Source: Paludibacteraceae bacterium (GTDB lineage: Bacteria > Bacteroidota > Bacteroidia > Bacteroidales > Paludibacteraceae). From it: a DNA stretch of 47,579 bases. Under the pieces are notes generated by a model. It was not told the DNA's origin. It ran no database searches and saw only the letters and a list, made by a program, of their open reading frames with translations. The position numbers were made by a program, and so were the translations under genes. The stretch lies in the NCBI GenBank assembly GCA_017454915.1, contig JAFTCC010000033.1, positions 1-47,579 on the forward strand. Direction: 5' to 3'. Of the stretch, positions 1 to 7,800 are shown in pieces; positions within the stretch are counted from its first letter, which is position 1; each line of letters begins with the position of its first letter.

Positions 1-146
1 GTCCTGTCTGGATTCTCCATGAAACTGATGAAGTCAATGTAGTACATGAGCGTCAGCCGCACCATTGTCACCACCTGAGAGAAGGCGCAGTTGCGTTTTA
101 TGCTCCGTGAGATGACAGTGATGAGCAGGTTTGCGATGAGCCACAC
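1..146 (-). pseudogene. IS4-like DDE transposase fragment, runs off the left edge
   Basis: Read on the minus strand from about 146 to 1, one open frame encodes VWLIANLLITVISRS, then IKRNCAFSQVVTMVRLTL and MYYIDFISFMENPDR. This resembles the C-terminal end of Bacteroidota IS4-family DDE transposases, where a similar hydrophobic stretch followed by a short tail closes the protein. The transposase N-terminal part should lie to the right but is replaced by the 3' end of trpB, so the transposase is broken here; its C-terminal tail continues beyond base 1. The family call rests on recalled similarity. A different DDE family is possible. Confidence 0.5.
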
Positions 147-477
147 CCTGTCAGAACTGTACGACCAAGGACTTATTGAGGCGCGAGCCGTCGAGCAGAC
201 CAGCGTGTTCGAAGCAGCAGAGTATTTCGCGAAAGTAGAAGGCATACTGCCCGCGCCCGAAAGCAGTCATGCCATCAAAGTTGCCATTGACGAGGCTATA
301 CGGTGCCGTGAGACCGGTGAGGAGAAAAACATACTCTTCGGACTGACAGGGACAGGATACTTCGACCTCGTGGCATATCAGCACTTCAACGACCACGACA
401 TGACAGACTACATACCCACCGACGAAGAGTTGCAGGCTTCTTTTGCCATGCTTCCCAAAATAACGGATTGCGAATAA
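138..477 (+). pseudogene. trpB: 3' remnant of tryptophan synthase beta chain (TrpB2 type)
   Basis: The frame from MSHTLSELYDQGLIEAR onward, through EGILPAPESSHAIKVAIDEA and GLTGTGYFDLVAYQHF to the TAA at 475-477, matches the C-terminal quarter of the long TrpB2 form of tryptophan synthase beta. That enzyme condenses indole with serine on PLP. Only about 112 of roughly 450 residues remain. The PLP lysine region and the usual residues just before MSH (Arg-Tyr-His-Gly in the family) are missing. Upstream the frame turns into antisense transposase sequence with stops at 40 and 76. It is a dead 3' fragment, made either by rearrangement or by an assembly join. Confidence 0.75.
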
Positions 478-494
478 CTGAACTTCAAGTCTCT

Positions 495-540
495 GCATAA
501 GTAAAACTGTCTGACAATTGCCAGACAGTTTTACTTATGC
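495..540. terminator. 19-bp perfect hairpin between converging genes
   Basis: Bases 495-513 and 522-540 are perfect inverted repeats of 19 bp around an 8-nt loop. The stem contains A and T runs on both sides (gtaaaac and gttttac), so it can work as a bidirectional terminator between the trpB remnant and the convergent lipoprotein gene. Confidence 0.75.
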
Positions 541-614
541 TAAATGCCTACAAGCATTGCGTTTACCTCAGTTTTCCGCCTCGGTAATGAAAACCTTAGC
601 GGTGTTGCGGTAAA

Positions 615-1757
615 TTATTTGTTGAACGTCACTACGCCATTTCTGCCAATACTCGTGTTACTGAACTTAACTACGATTTTGCTGCCATCAACAGAGATGT
701 TCATGCCTAAGATTTTGCCGTACCACCCTTCATTAGTGTAGTTTTTGAAGCTATTGTAAACTCCGCTTCCTGAAAGTTTTTCGTTAGCGTTAGTTGCTGA
801 TGCTTCGCAGTTCCACTGGTTCTCATCAATTTGTTGCAGGAATATGTCCTTCAAATCGAATGAGAAGCGATATGGACACTCGCCAGCGTGTTGGATATAA
901 CCAGTGTTTGCTGAAATGATGTCGATAGACATGTCAGACTCGTCGGCGTTATTCCATGCCCCCTTAGCGGTTTTCCTTGAACCTCTCAAGTCTCCAGTAA
1001 CAATGCTACCATGATCTGTGTTTGCACGATTGAGTTTCAACTCAAATCTATCGCCTTCAGCATCTGTTCCTTGAATGATAAGTTCTTTACCGACGTAATT
1101 AATCGAGCCCGCAAACACTCCGTAGAGGTTGTTGGGGTCTGACGAAGATTTGGTGAATGTGATTTTGCGGTCTTTGTCTATTTTCCAGTCAATAGTCCAA
1201 GGCACTTCGTTCTCTGAGGAGATGGTAACCTTGTGGCTATCTTGGAAATAGAACTCGAAGCTTCCACCTTCGCCAAGTTCAGCGCTGCTTCCCCAGAAGT
1301 ATTTGTTGTTGAGGAGGGCTTCTGCTTCGCTTAGGTCGTCCTCGGTGCTTGGGTCAACCGTAGGATCGTCAGTCGGGTCATCAGTCGGGTCATCAGTCGG
1401 GTCGCCTGATGGTTCCTCAATCTCTTTGCGGATTATCTTGAGTTTAGCAGTGTTCTTTCCGCAACTGAACTCAACGATAGCCTCGTCAGGGTCACCTGAT
1501 TCTACAGTGATTTTCACTGTAGCAGAGCCTTTACCTGAAGTCGGGTTAATAGTAACCCATTCTTTGTCGGCTTTAGCTTTCCAATCCCCTTCAGAGATAA
1601 TTTTCACGTTGTAACTGCCTCCAGCGAGTTCGATGTCAAACTCTGAAGGAGTAACACTAATCGAGAAGTCTGCGCCAGGATCATCTTTGTCGTTTCCTTT
1701 GCAGCTGAAAAAGGTCAGCAACGACGCACAAATGAGTAGAAATGATAACTTTTTCAT
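615..1757 (-). CDS. BACON-domain surface lipoprotein
   Basis: A 380-residue lipoprotein. Residues 1-19 are a signal peptide ending in the lipobox LTFFSC, so Cys19 should be lipidated and the protein anchored in the outer membrane. Residues 30-112 look like a BACON domain (SVTPSEFDIELAGGSYNVKI, then GDWKA and WVTINPTSGKG), a beta-sandwich common in Bacteroidota proteins that bind glycans or mucin. A linker follows, built from the repeat DPTD at about residues 118-136 and encoded by a 12-bp tandem repeat near 1369-1413. The C-terminal 230 residues are beta-rich and I cannot assign them. Its exact ligand is unknown. The gene stands alone, between two terminator-like hairpins. Confidence 0.85.
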   Translation of the reverse strand: MKKLSFLLICASLLTFFSCKGNDKDDPGADFSISVTPSEFDIELAGGSYNVKIISEGDWKAKADKEWVTINPTSGKGSATVKITVESGDPDEAIVEFSCGKNTAKLKIIRKEIEEPSGDPTDDPTDDPTDDPTVDPSTEDDLSEAEALLNNKYFWGSSAELGEGGSFEFYFQDSHKVTISSENEVPWTIDWKIDKDRKITFTKSSSDPNNLYGVFAGSINYVGKELIIQGTDAEGDRFELKLNRANTDHGSIVTGDLRGSRKTAKGAWNNADESDMSIDIISANTGYIQHAGECPYRFSFDLKDIFLQQIDENQWNCEASATNANEKLSGSGVYNSFKNYTNEGWYGKILGMNISVDGSKIVVKFSNTSIGRNGVVTFNK

Positions 1758-1784
1758 AATGTTTTCAATGTTTAGAAGCGTTTG

Positions 1785-1928
1785 TTAAAATATTATGATT
1801 TTCTTTGATGCCGTTACGGTGCGTAGCAGGTAAATACCCGTCGGCAGTTTGGCTGCTGAATAGTCTTTTGCTACAAGTTTGCCCGTAACGGAGAAAACTC
1901 TGGCATGTGTGAAATCGTGGATGTCAAA
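1785..1928 (-). pseudogene. Orphan T9SS C-terminal sorting domain fragment
   Basis: The minus strand reads FDIHDFTHARVFSVTGK, LVAKDYSAAKLPTG, IYLLRTVTASKKIIIF then stop. This is the usual shape of a type IX secretion sorting domain (a variable strand, VTGK turn, LPTGIYLLR, final KKI). A TAA lies two codons upstream of the Asp, so no protein is attached and there is no plausible start. It is probably the tail of a deleted secreted protein, left behind just upstream of the BACON lipoprotein gene. Confidence 0.7.
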
Positions 1929-1970
1929 TTATGTGATAACTCCGCAAAGTTACACATTTTTTTCTAATTT

Positions 1971-2110
1971 TTGCTGTCCGGTAAAACTTTTTTTCTCGCT
2001 ATAAAATTAGGCTGAATCCCTCTCTTGGGTTTCAGCCTTTTTTGTTACCTTTGTTTTTACCATAAAACCTTAGTAACATGTGCAAAGATAGCAATTTTAG
2101 CGGACAGCAA
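1971..2110. repeat. 140-bp segment bounded by 16-bp inverted repeats (MITE-like)
   Basis: Bases 1971-1986 (ttgctgtccggtaaaa) and 2095-2110 (ttttagcggacagcaa) are inverted repeats with one mismatch in 16. They enclose about 108 bp of non-coding DNA that includes a hairpin followed by T residues. No clear target-site duplication is visible. It could be a small non-autonomous element, or a cis-acting site with dyad symmetry. Confidence 0.4.
2010..2044 (+). terminator. Rho-independent terminator-like hairpin
   Basis: GGCTGAA (2010-2016) pairs with TTCAGCC (2031-2037), with a CCC/GGG pairing inside, and a run of T follows. No plus-strand gene ends just upstream. It sits inside the 140-bp inverted-repeat segment. 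Confidence 0.5.
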
Positions 2111-2112
2111 TA

Positions 2113-2151
2113 ATCCCAAATCGTTCTAATGACTTATGACCGATTTGGGAT
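2113..2151. terminator. 11-bp hairpin downstream of the GH43 gene
   Basis: atcccaaatcg (2113-2123) and cgatttgggat (2141-2151) are perfect inverted repeats around a 17-nt loop, 12 bases beyond the GH43 stop. The T-rich side faces the plus strand, so termination of the minus-strand operon is plausible but not certain. Confidence 0.45.
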
Positions 2152-2162
2152 ATTTTAATTTT

Positions 2163-3737
2163 TTATTTAACTGGTTTGACGGTTAGCCAGCCGCTGTCGT
2201 TGGTTTGTTTGTCGGGGCGGGTGCAGAATAGTGCTATCCTTGCGCCGGTCCACACGCCTTCCCTCACGCGGAATGGTTTTGTGTTCGCCTGCTGCCAAAA
2301 TGTGCCCTGATTGGTGCTGTAGTAAAACACCGCAGTAACGTTTCGGTCGGTGTTGCCGGCTGATGGTGAGCCGTCATAAATTTTCACGCGTACGCGCACA
2401 TTATGATTTGGCTGGACGGTGCCGAGGCTTGTTGCGCGCTCCTCGGTGCCCTTGTCGGCATTCTCACATTCCACATATTTGAGCAAAAGGTTGGAACCAT
2501 TGTTTTCAACGACAATTCCGGCGTATGACTTCCCGAACACAAGACATCCGCCGCGTTCGCCATTGTAGCGGCTGTCGGGGCTGAGGTTGAGGTCAAACGT
2601 GTATTCGGCAAAGGGTTCTTTACTGGTTGAGCCGCTTATGCGGCGCGTGAAAAGGTGGCGTGACTGCCATAGGTTTTTGTCGCTGTAGGGCATGGAGAAC
2701 AGGCGTAGCGTGTCGCCGTTGACAAAACCGGCACGCATGTCTATGTTGTAATTCCATTGCCATTCGTTCCATTTGTACGGCGCATCGGTTTGCGTCAGCC
2801 TGTTGCGCACGATTTCTGACGAACTTGCGGCTTGAGAGGTTGGCTGTCCGCAGTTTTCACCGGGTATCTTGGCTCCGATGATGGGCCATTTGTCGGATGT
2901 CCATGTCATGGGCTCCACGTGGACAACCCTGCCCATTGCGCCAACGTCTTGGAAGTGGACGAAGCAGTGTTTGCCGTCTGGCGTGTCAACCCATGCCCCT
3001 TGGTGAGGTCCGTTGACTTTGCTGCTGCCTTGTCGCATGACCACACGCGTTTCGTAAGGTCCGTATATGCTTTTGCTGCGTGCCACGCTCTGCCAGCCTG
3101 TGGCTACGCCGCCGGCAGGGAAGAAAATGTAAAAATATCCGTTGAATTGGTGGATTTTGGGACCTTCGCATGTCGGGTTGTTTTTGTGCCCGTCATAAAT
3201 TATGCGGCTTTGCGTAATGGCGCGTGAGCCATCCTCTGTGAGCTCTGTGAGTAGCAAAACGCTCTTGAGGCCTGCGCGGCTACCTGCTAACGCGTGTACG
3301 AGATAGGCATGCCCATCGTTAGTGAAAAGCGGGCAAGGGTCAATCATGCCTTTGCCTTCAATCACGAGTTCAGGTTCGTTCCAGTGCCCTTTTATGTCGC
3401 TGGCGGTTATGCGAAAAATACCGCGGTCCGGATCACCGTAATATATCATGTAAAGCCCTTTGTGGTAGCGTATGGACGGGGCCCACACAAAGTTACCGTG
3501 CTGTGTGGTGTTGAGGTCTTGCTCATCGCCCGAGCCGGGAAGACGGTAGGGGAGGGCGTTGTTGACGATGCTCCAGTGCTGTAGGTCGCGGCTGTGCAAG
3601 ATTGGCAGACCAGGGACGTAGTTGAAACTTGAGGCGGTCATGTAGTAGTCGCTGCCGACGCGTATCACATCAGGGTCAGAGAAATCCTCGTTGAGAACAG
3701 GATTGACAAACAGCAATATGAAAAGTAGTTTTAGCAT
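2163..3737 (-). CDS. Glycoside hydrolase family 43 (beta-xylosidase / arabinofuranosidase type)
   Basis: A 524-residue protein with a short hydrophobic N-terminus (residues 1-15) that may act as a signal. The five-bladed propeller of GH43 starts at once, and the three catalytic acids are visible: Asp21 in FSDPDVIRVGSDYYM (base), Asp133 in GMIDPCPLF (pKa modulator) and Glu191 in TCEGPKIH (acid). Residues about 315-524 resemble the C-terminal beta-sandwich (concanavalin-like) seen in xylosidase-type GH43 proteins. Substrate is probably xylan or arabinoxylan side chains; this is family inference. It is last in a minus-strand run, 41 bp after the outer-membrane protein gene, and no SusC/SusD pair is nearby. 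Confidence 0.88.
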   Translation of the reverse strand: MLKLLFILLFVNPVLNEDFSDPDVIRVGSDYYMTASSFNYVPGLPILHSRDLQHWSIVNNALPYRLPGSGDEQDLNTTQHGNFVWAPSIRYHKGLYMIYYGDPDRGIFRITASDIKGHWNEPELVIEGKGMIDPCPLFTNDGHAYLVHALAGSRAGLKSVLLLTELTEDGSRAITQSRIIYDGHKNNPTCEGPKIHQFNGYFYIFFPAGGVATGWQSVARSKSIYGPYETRVVMRQGSSKVNGPHQGAWVDTPDGKHCFVHFQDVGAMGRVVHVEPMTWTSDKWPIIGAKIPGENCGQPTSQAASSSEIVRNRLTQTDAPYKWNEWQWNYNIDMRAGFVNGDTLRLFSMPYSDKNLWQSRHLFTRRISGSTSKEPFAEYTFDLNLSPDSRYNGERGGCLVFGKSYAGIVVENNGSNLLLKYVECENADKGTEERATSLGTVQPNHNVRVRVKIYDGSPSAGNTDRNVTAVFYYSTNQGTFWQQANTKPFRVREGVWTGARIALFCTRPDKQTNDSGWLTVKPVK

Positions 3738-3778
3738 ATTTTCAGAGATAGTTGTGCCGTGGTTTGTTCAGATGGCAA

Positions 3779-4897
3779 TCAGTATTTCGGGTGGTTGCGC
3801 AGCTGCTTGAGCGACTGGCGGTTGAGACTGATCCTCAATTGCAGGAGTTGTTCGTGGTATAGTTTCCCGTCCACAACATTGAACAAATATCCTAAGGTGC
3901 CTTGAATGCCGTCCCACTTAAACAGGTCGTAGTATATTTGTGCTTGAAGCACGTTGCCGCTTTGCAGTGTTTTTGTGCCCCAATAAGTTGCGTCAAAATC
4001 GTCGGTTTCAACGGTAAATCTTTTCTCTCCGTAATAGTAGAGCGCGTTGATGCCAAAGCGCCAGATGTTGGCGTCGAGGTTAAGCACCAGTCCGAGTGGT
4101 GCTTTAGTCGGCGTTATGTCATCGCGTTTGCGCTCCACGCCGGCCATCAGTCCTGCGGTAAGCCTGAGTCGGTTAACATGTTTCCATCCCCAGTAGTGCA
4201 TGTCTATGCCAGCCCAAAAGTGGCCTAAAATGTTGTCGTGAACGCACGCGTCCCCGCTCGGCGGGTCAGTGTTGGCATAGTGGAACATGTAGAACTCGCC
4301 GCCGCCCACAAAGGCTTTGGCGCGCGCCTCACCGCTCACACCAACAAAAAACGTTTCGCGCTCGGTCTTAGACTGTAAGCCTGTCCAGTCGAGCCAGACG
4401 TTCACAAAACCGACCTTGCCGTCTATCTGATAATGCAAACCGGTCATGTTGGGGCGGAAATAGTGAAACTCGTTGTCGATGAAAAATTCCGAATAGTTGT
4501 CGAGATGCCCGTTGCGCGGGAATGCACCCATTATGAAATGCTGTGCAACGCGCTTGTGTTGCTGATGGTATTCGAAATATGCGATAAAATCGAGATGATC
4601 AATGAATTCTTTGCTGCCGAAATCCTTTTGGGCGTGCAGACCTGCCATCAATCGGTATTTGCCGTCGCCCCAGCCGATGCCGAACTCCGGCGAGAGCCTT
4701 ATGCCTGACACCGTGCCGCTCGTGGCGTAGGGACACCCTTGGTACTCTGTGTTGTCAAAAAAAGTATAGGCGTTGGCGTTCCACTCAAAAGTTAAGGGCT
4801 TGCGTTTTATGCTGTCGGTTCGTTGCGTGTCTTGTGCGTGAGCGCTTAACGCAAGTAGGCAAAATAGTGCTGAAAGTATAAAAATCCTCGTTTTCAT
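3779..4897 (-). CDS. Outer-membrane beta-barrel protein, unknown function
   Basis: 372 residues with a clear signal peptide (MKTRIFILSALFCLLALSAHA, cleavage before QD). The rest alternates polar and aromatic residues in many short strands, has no hydrophobic helix, and ends in a long strand close to the C-terminus, as an outer-membrane barrel or porin-like protein would. I recognise no catalytic motif. It lies between ispF (31 bp upstream) and the GH43 gene (41 bp downstream) on the same strand, so it may be co-transcribed with them. A link to import of the GH43 product is possible but unproven. Confidence 0.7.
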   Translation of the reverse strand: MKTRIFILSALFCLLALSAHAQDTQRTDSIKRKPLTFEWNANAYTFFDNTEYQGCPYATSGTVSGIRLSPEFGIGWGDGKYRLMAGLHAQKDFGSKEFIDHLDFIAYFEYHQQHKRVAQHFIMGAFPRNGHLDNYSEFFIDNEFHYFRPNMTGLHYQIDGKVGFVNVWLDWTGLQSKTERETFFVGVSGEARAKAFVGGGEFYMFHYANTDPPSGDACVHDNILGHFWAGIDMHYWGWKHVNRLRLTAGLMAGVERKRDDITPTKAPLGLVLNLDANIWRFGINALYYYGEKRFTVETDDFDATYWGTKTLQSGNVLQAQIYYDLFKWDGIQGTLGYLFNVVDGKLYHEQLLQLRISLNRQSLKQLRNHPKY

Positions 4898-4928
4898 CGC
4901 TTTTTTTTTCTTGTTTTTCGTTTTGTAT

Positions 4929-5411
4929 TCATCTGCTGAGCAGCACCGATGCGTATGCGCTGATGCCCTCTTTTCTGCCAGTGAATCCGAGTTTTTCTGT
5001 AGTGGTGGCTTTTATGCTGATGTCCTCTTCGGGCACTCCCATGACTTGCGCGAGGCATTGTTGCATGGCAGGTATGTGCGGATTGAGTTTAGGTTCTTCG
5101 GCGCAGACTGTTATGTCAGCGTTGCCAAATTCATATCCAGCATTGCGCACCAGTTCCATGACTTTCTTCAGCAGTATTTTACTGTCGATGCCTGTTGTGG
5201 CTGGGTCGTTGTCAGGGAAGTGGAATCCTATGTCGCGCATATTAGCGGCTCCGAGTATTGCGTCGCACAGAGCGTGAATAAGCACATCGGCATCGCTGTG
5301 TCCTAATAACCCGCGTGAGTGGTGTATCTCAATGCCACCCAGCCACAGCTTGCGGCCTTCTGCAAGTTGGTGGACATCGTATCCGAATCCTATGCGTATT
5401 TTCGCGCTCAT
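4929..5411 (-). CDS. ispF: 2-C-methyl-D-erythritol 2,4-cyclodiphosphate synthase
   Basis: 160 residues, the normal length. IspF closes CDP-methylerythritol 2-phosphate to the cyclic diphosphate with loss of CMP in the MEP isoprenoid pathway, in the cytoplasm. Family motifs are all present: GFGYDVH (metal ligands Asp12 and His14), GHSDADVLIHAL (with the third metal ligand His46), FPDNDP, and the CMP-binding KATTTEKLGFTGR near the C-terminus. The start codon overlaps the stop of the upstream oxidoreductase by 4 bp (ATGA), indicating translational coupling. Confidence 0.96.
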   Translation of the reverse strand: MSAKIRIGFGYDVHQLAEGRKLWLGGIEIHHSRGLLGHSDADVLIHALCDAILGAANMRDIGFHFPDNDPATTGIDSKILLKKVMELVRNAGYEFGNADITVCAEEPKLNPHIPAMQQCLAQVMGVPEEDISIKATTTEKLGFTGRKEGISAYASVLLSR

Positions 5412-7765
5412 GCCTTTTGCAGTTTTTCGTGCATAGCTTTAGCGGCATTTCGGCCGTCGGCCATAGCCAGTATCACAGTGGCTCCGCCGCGGACGATGTC
5501 GCCACCGGCAAAAAGCATGGGCACGGAACTCTCAAGATGTTCATCAACCTCTATTGTGCCCTTTCGGCTTACGTTAAGGCCTTCGGTGTTGCGCGGCACG
5601 ATGGGGTTAGGTGACACGCCTATAGCCACCACGACCATATCCACGCTGATAGTTTTCGTCTCGCCCTCTACTGGCACAGGACTGCGCCTGCCAGAAGCGT
5701 CGGGCTCTCCGAGTTTCATAACCTGAAGCACCATTTCAGACACGTGTCCTTTCTCATCGCCGTGATACTCAATTGGGTTGTGCAGAGTGAGGAATGTAAC
5801 GCCCTCTTCCTGCGCATGCTTCACTTCTTCTGCTCTCGCCGGCATCTCGTCGGTTCCGCGGCGATAAACAATCATGGCTTCTGCGCCTAATCTGCGTGCC
5901 GTGCGGACGGCATCCATAGCTGTATTGCCGCCACCGATGACTGCCACGCGCTTGCCGTGCATCACGGGAGTGTCTGACGAGTCTGAAGCGGCGTTCATCA
6001 GGTTGACGCGAGTGAGGTATTCATTGCTGCTCATGACGCCAATAAGGTTCTCGCCCTTAATGTCCATAAAGCGGGGCAGACCGGCTCCAGTAGCCACAAA
6101 AATGCCGTTGAAACCAGCGTTTTTCAGCTCTGCCACACTAATCGTCTTGCCAATGATGATGTTACGGTGGAACTTGACGCCCATACGCTCAAGCAAGTTG
6201 ATTTCAGTGTCAACAATCTTGTTTGGCAAGCGATACTCAGGGATGCCATATTTGAGCACTCCGCCTATCTGGTGCAAAGCCTCAAAAACTTCAACGTCGT
6301 ATCCCCATTTTGCCATATCCCCGGCAAATGCCAGTCCGGCAGGTCCGGAGCCTACCACGGCAATTTTTTTGCCGTTAGGCTGTTGCGTGTGCGGCACGGC
6401 GATGTTTCCGCTTTCGCGTTCATAGTCAGCCGCAAAGCGTTCCAGATAGCCTATGGCAACAGGTTTGTGCCCCATCTTGAGGTGTATGCACTGGCTTTCG
6501 CATTGTCTTTCCTGCGGGCAAACCCTTCCGCAAACCGCCGGCAGGGTGGAGCTCTGCTTGATGACTTTAGCGGCTTTGAGGTATTCGCCCCGCTCGATGT
6601 TTTTTACGAACGCAGGTATGTCGATTCCAACGGGGCATCCTGTTACGCACCCTGGGTTAGCGCAGTCGAGGCAGCGTGTTGCCTCTGCCACAGCCTGCTG
6701 TTCTGTAAGTCCTTGGTTGACCTCGTCGGTTAGCGACTTGATGCGTTGTTCAGGTGCCAGTTCGTTCATTTTGACGCGTTCCAAGGCAGTCCGCTCTTTA
6801 GGTTTCATGGCCTTGCGGAGTTCTTCGCGCCATGCTGCAGTGCGGGTGTTGTCTTCAGTTTCCGCATCGTGTGTGTCGTTTTGTGCGCTGCCGGTGCAAG
6901 CCGAGCAGGTCTCTTGGGCTGTAACGGCGGGCTTGGGATTCTGGGGATTGTTAAGATATTCTTCGTAAGCCTTGGCTTCATCGGGTTTGTAGGCACCCTG
7001 TCTCATCAGCAGCTCGTCGAAGTCAACTTCGTGGGCGTCAAATTCAGGGCCATCGACGCACACAAACCTTGTCTTGCCTCCGACAGTGACACGGCACGCG
7101 CCGCACATTCCTGTGCCGTCAACCATGATGGTATTGAGGCTGCAGTCGGTCGGGATGTTGTATTTCTTGGTCGTGAGTGCAGTGAATTTCATCATAATGC
7201 CAGGGCCGATGGCAAAGCATTTGTCAACTTTCTCACGGTTTATGACATTCTCCACACCTACGGTAACCAAGCCCTTTTCGCCGTACGAGCCGTCATCGGT
7301 CATCACGCTCACTTCGTCCGCAACAGCCCTGAATTCATCTTCGAGCATGATAAGGCTTTTGTTGCGCGCCGCGAGTATCACGATAACCCTGTTACCAGCT
7401 TTTTTTAGAGCTTGTGCGATTGGGAACATAGGCGCCGCGCCCACGCCTCCGCATGCGCATACCACGGTGCCGTAGTGTCGTATGTCGGTGGCTTTGCCGA
7501 GTGGTCCAACAAGGTCTGTCAGGCTGTCGCCCACGTTTAGTTGGGCAAAACGTGCTGTGCTCACGCCTACGCGTTGCGCTACCAAAGTTATAGTCCCTTT
7601 TGAGGCATCAGCGTCGGCTATGGTGAGCGGGACACGTTCGCCGCTCGCTCCCACGCGAACAATGACAAAATGGCCGGCTTTGCGGCTGCGGGCTATCTCC
7701 GGGGCGCTGACGACAAGGCGTACAACGTTGTCAGAGAAAAAGGTCTTTTCAATGATTTCGTACAT
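5408..7765 (-). CDS. Fused SudB/NfnA-type FAD/NAD-binding protein and GltD-like NADPH oxidoreductase
   Basis: 785 residues in two parts. Residues 1-270 resemble dihydroorotate dehydrogenase B electron-transfer subunit, NfnA or SudB: an FAD-binding RVPLTIA motif near 44, a CGGVGAAPMFP nucleotide site near 105, and a 2Fe-2S cluster with Cys208, Cys221, Cys224 and Cys236. Residues 320-785 resemble the glutamate synthase small subunit, NfnB or SudA: a Cys-rich N-terminal cluster region (CLDCANPGCVTGCP and CGRVCPQERQCESQC), an FAD GSGPAGL site and an NADPH GGGNTAMDA site. It probably moves electrons between NADH, NADPH and ferredoxin or a sulfur substrate. The fusion is familiar in Bacteroidota. 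Spacing to the glycosyltransferase gene is 35 bp. Confidence 0.88.
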   Translation of the reverse strand: MYEIIEKTFFSDNVVRLVVSAPEIARSRKAGHFVIVRVGASGERVPLTIADADASKGTITLVAQRVGVSTARFAQLNVGDSLTDLVGPLGKATDIRHYGTVVCACGGVGAAPMFPIAQALKKAGNRVIVILAARNKSLIMLEDEFRAVADEVSVMTDDGSYGEKGLVTVGVENVINREKVDKCFAIGPGIMMKFTALTTKKYNIPTDCSLNTIMVDGTGMCGACRVTVGGKTRFVCVDGPEFDAHEVDFDELLMRQGAYKPDEAKAYEEYLNNPQNPKPAVTAQETCSACTGSAQNDTHDAETEDNTRTAAWREELRKAMKPKERTALERVKMNELAPEQRIKSLTDEVNQGLTEQQAVAEATRCLDCANPGCVTGCPVGIDIPAFVKNIERGEYLKAAKVIKQSSTLPAVCGRVCPQERQCESQCIHLKMGHKPVAIGYLERFAADYERESGNIAVPHTQQPNGKKIAVVGSGPAGLAFAGDMAKWGYDVEVFEALHQIGGVLKYGIPEYRLPNKIVDTEINLLERMGVKFHRNIIIGKTISVAELKNAGFNGIFVATGAGLPRFMDIKGENLIGVMSSNEYLTRVNLMNAASDSSDTPVMHGKRVAVIGGGNTAMDAVRTARRLGAEAMIVYRRGTDEMPARAEEVKHAQEEGVTFLTLHNPIEYHGDEKGHVSEMVLQVMKLGEPDASGRRSPVPVEGETKTISVDMVVVAIGVSPNPIVPRNTEGLNVSRKGTIEVDEHLESSVPMLFAGGDIVRGGATVILAMADGRNAAKAMHEKLQKA

Positions 7766-7800
7766 GATATATGGTAAAGTGTTAAAAAATCAGGAACAAA

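Noticed and set aside
6167..6733. Long open frames antisense to the fused oxidoreductase (also 6746-7408 and 5874-6425)
   Set aside because: They lie wholly inside a well-supported gene, lack family features, and reflect codon bias of the sense strand.
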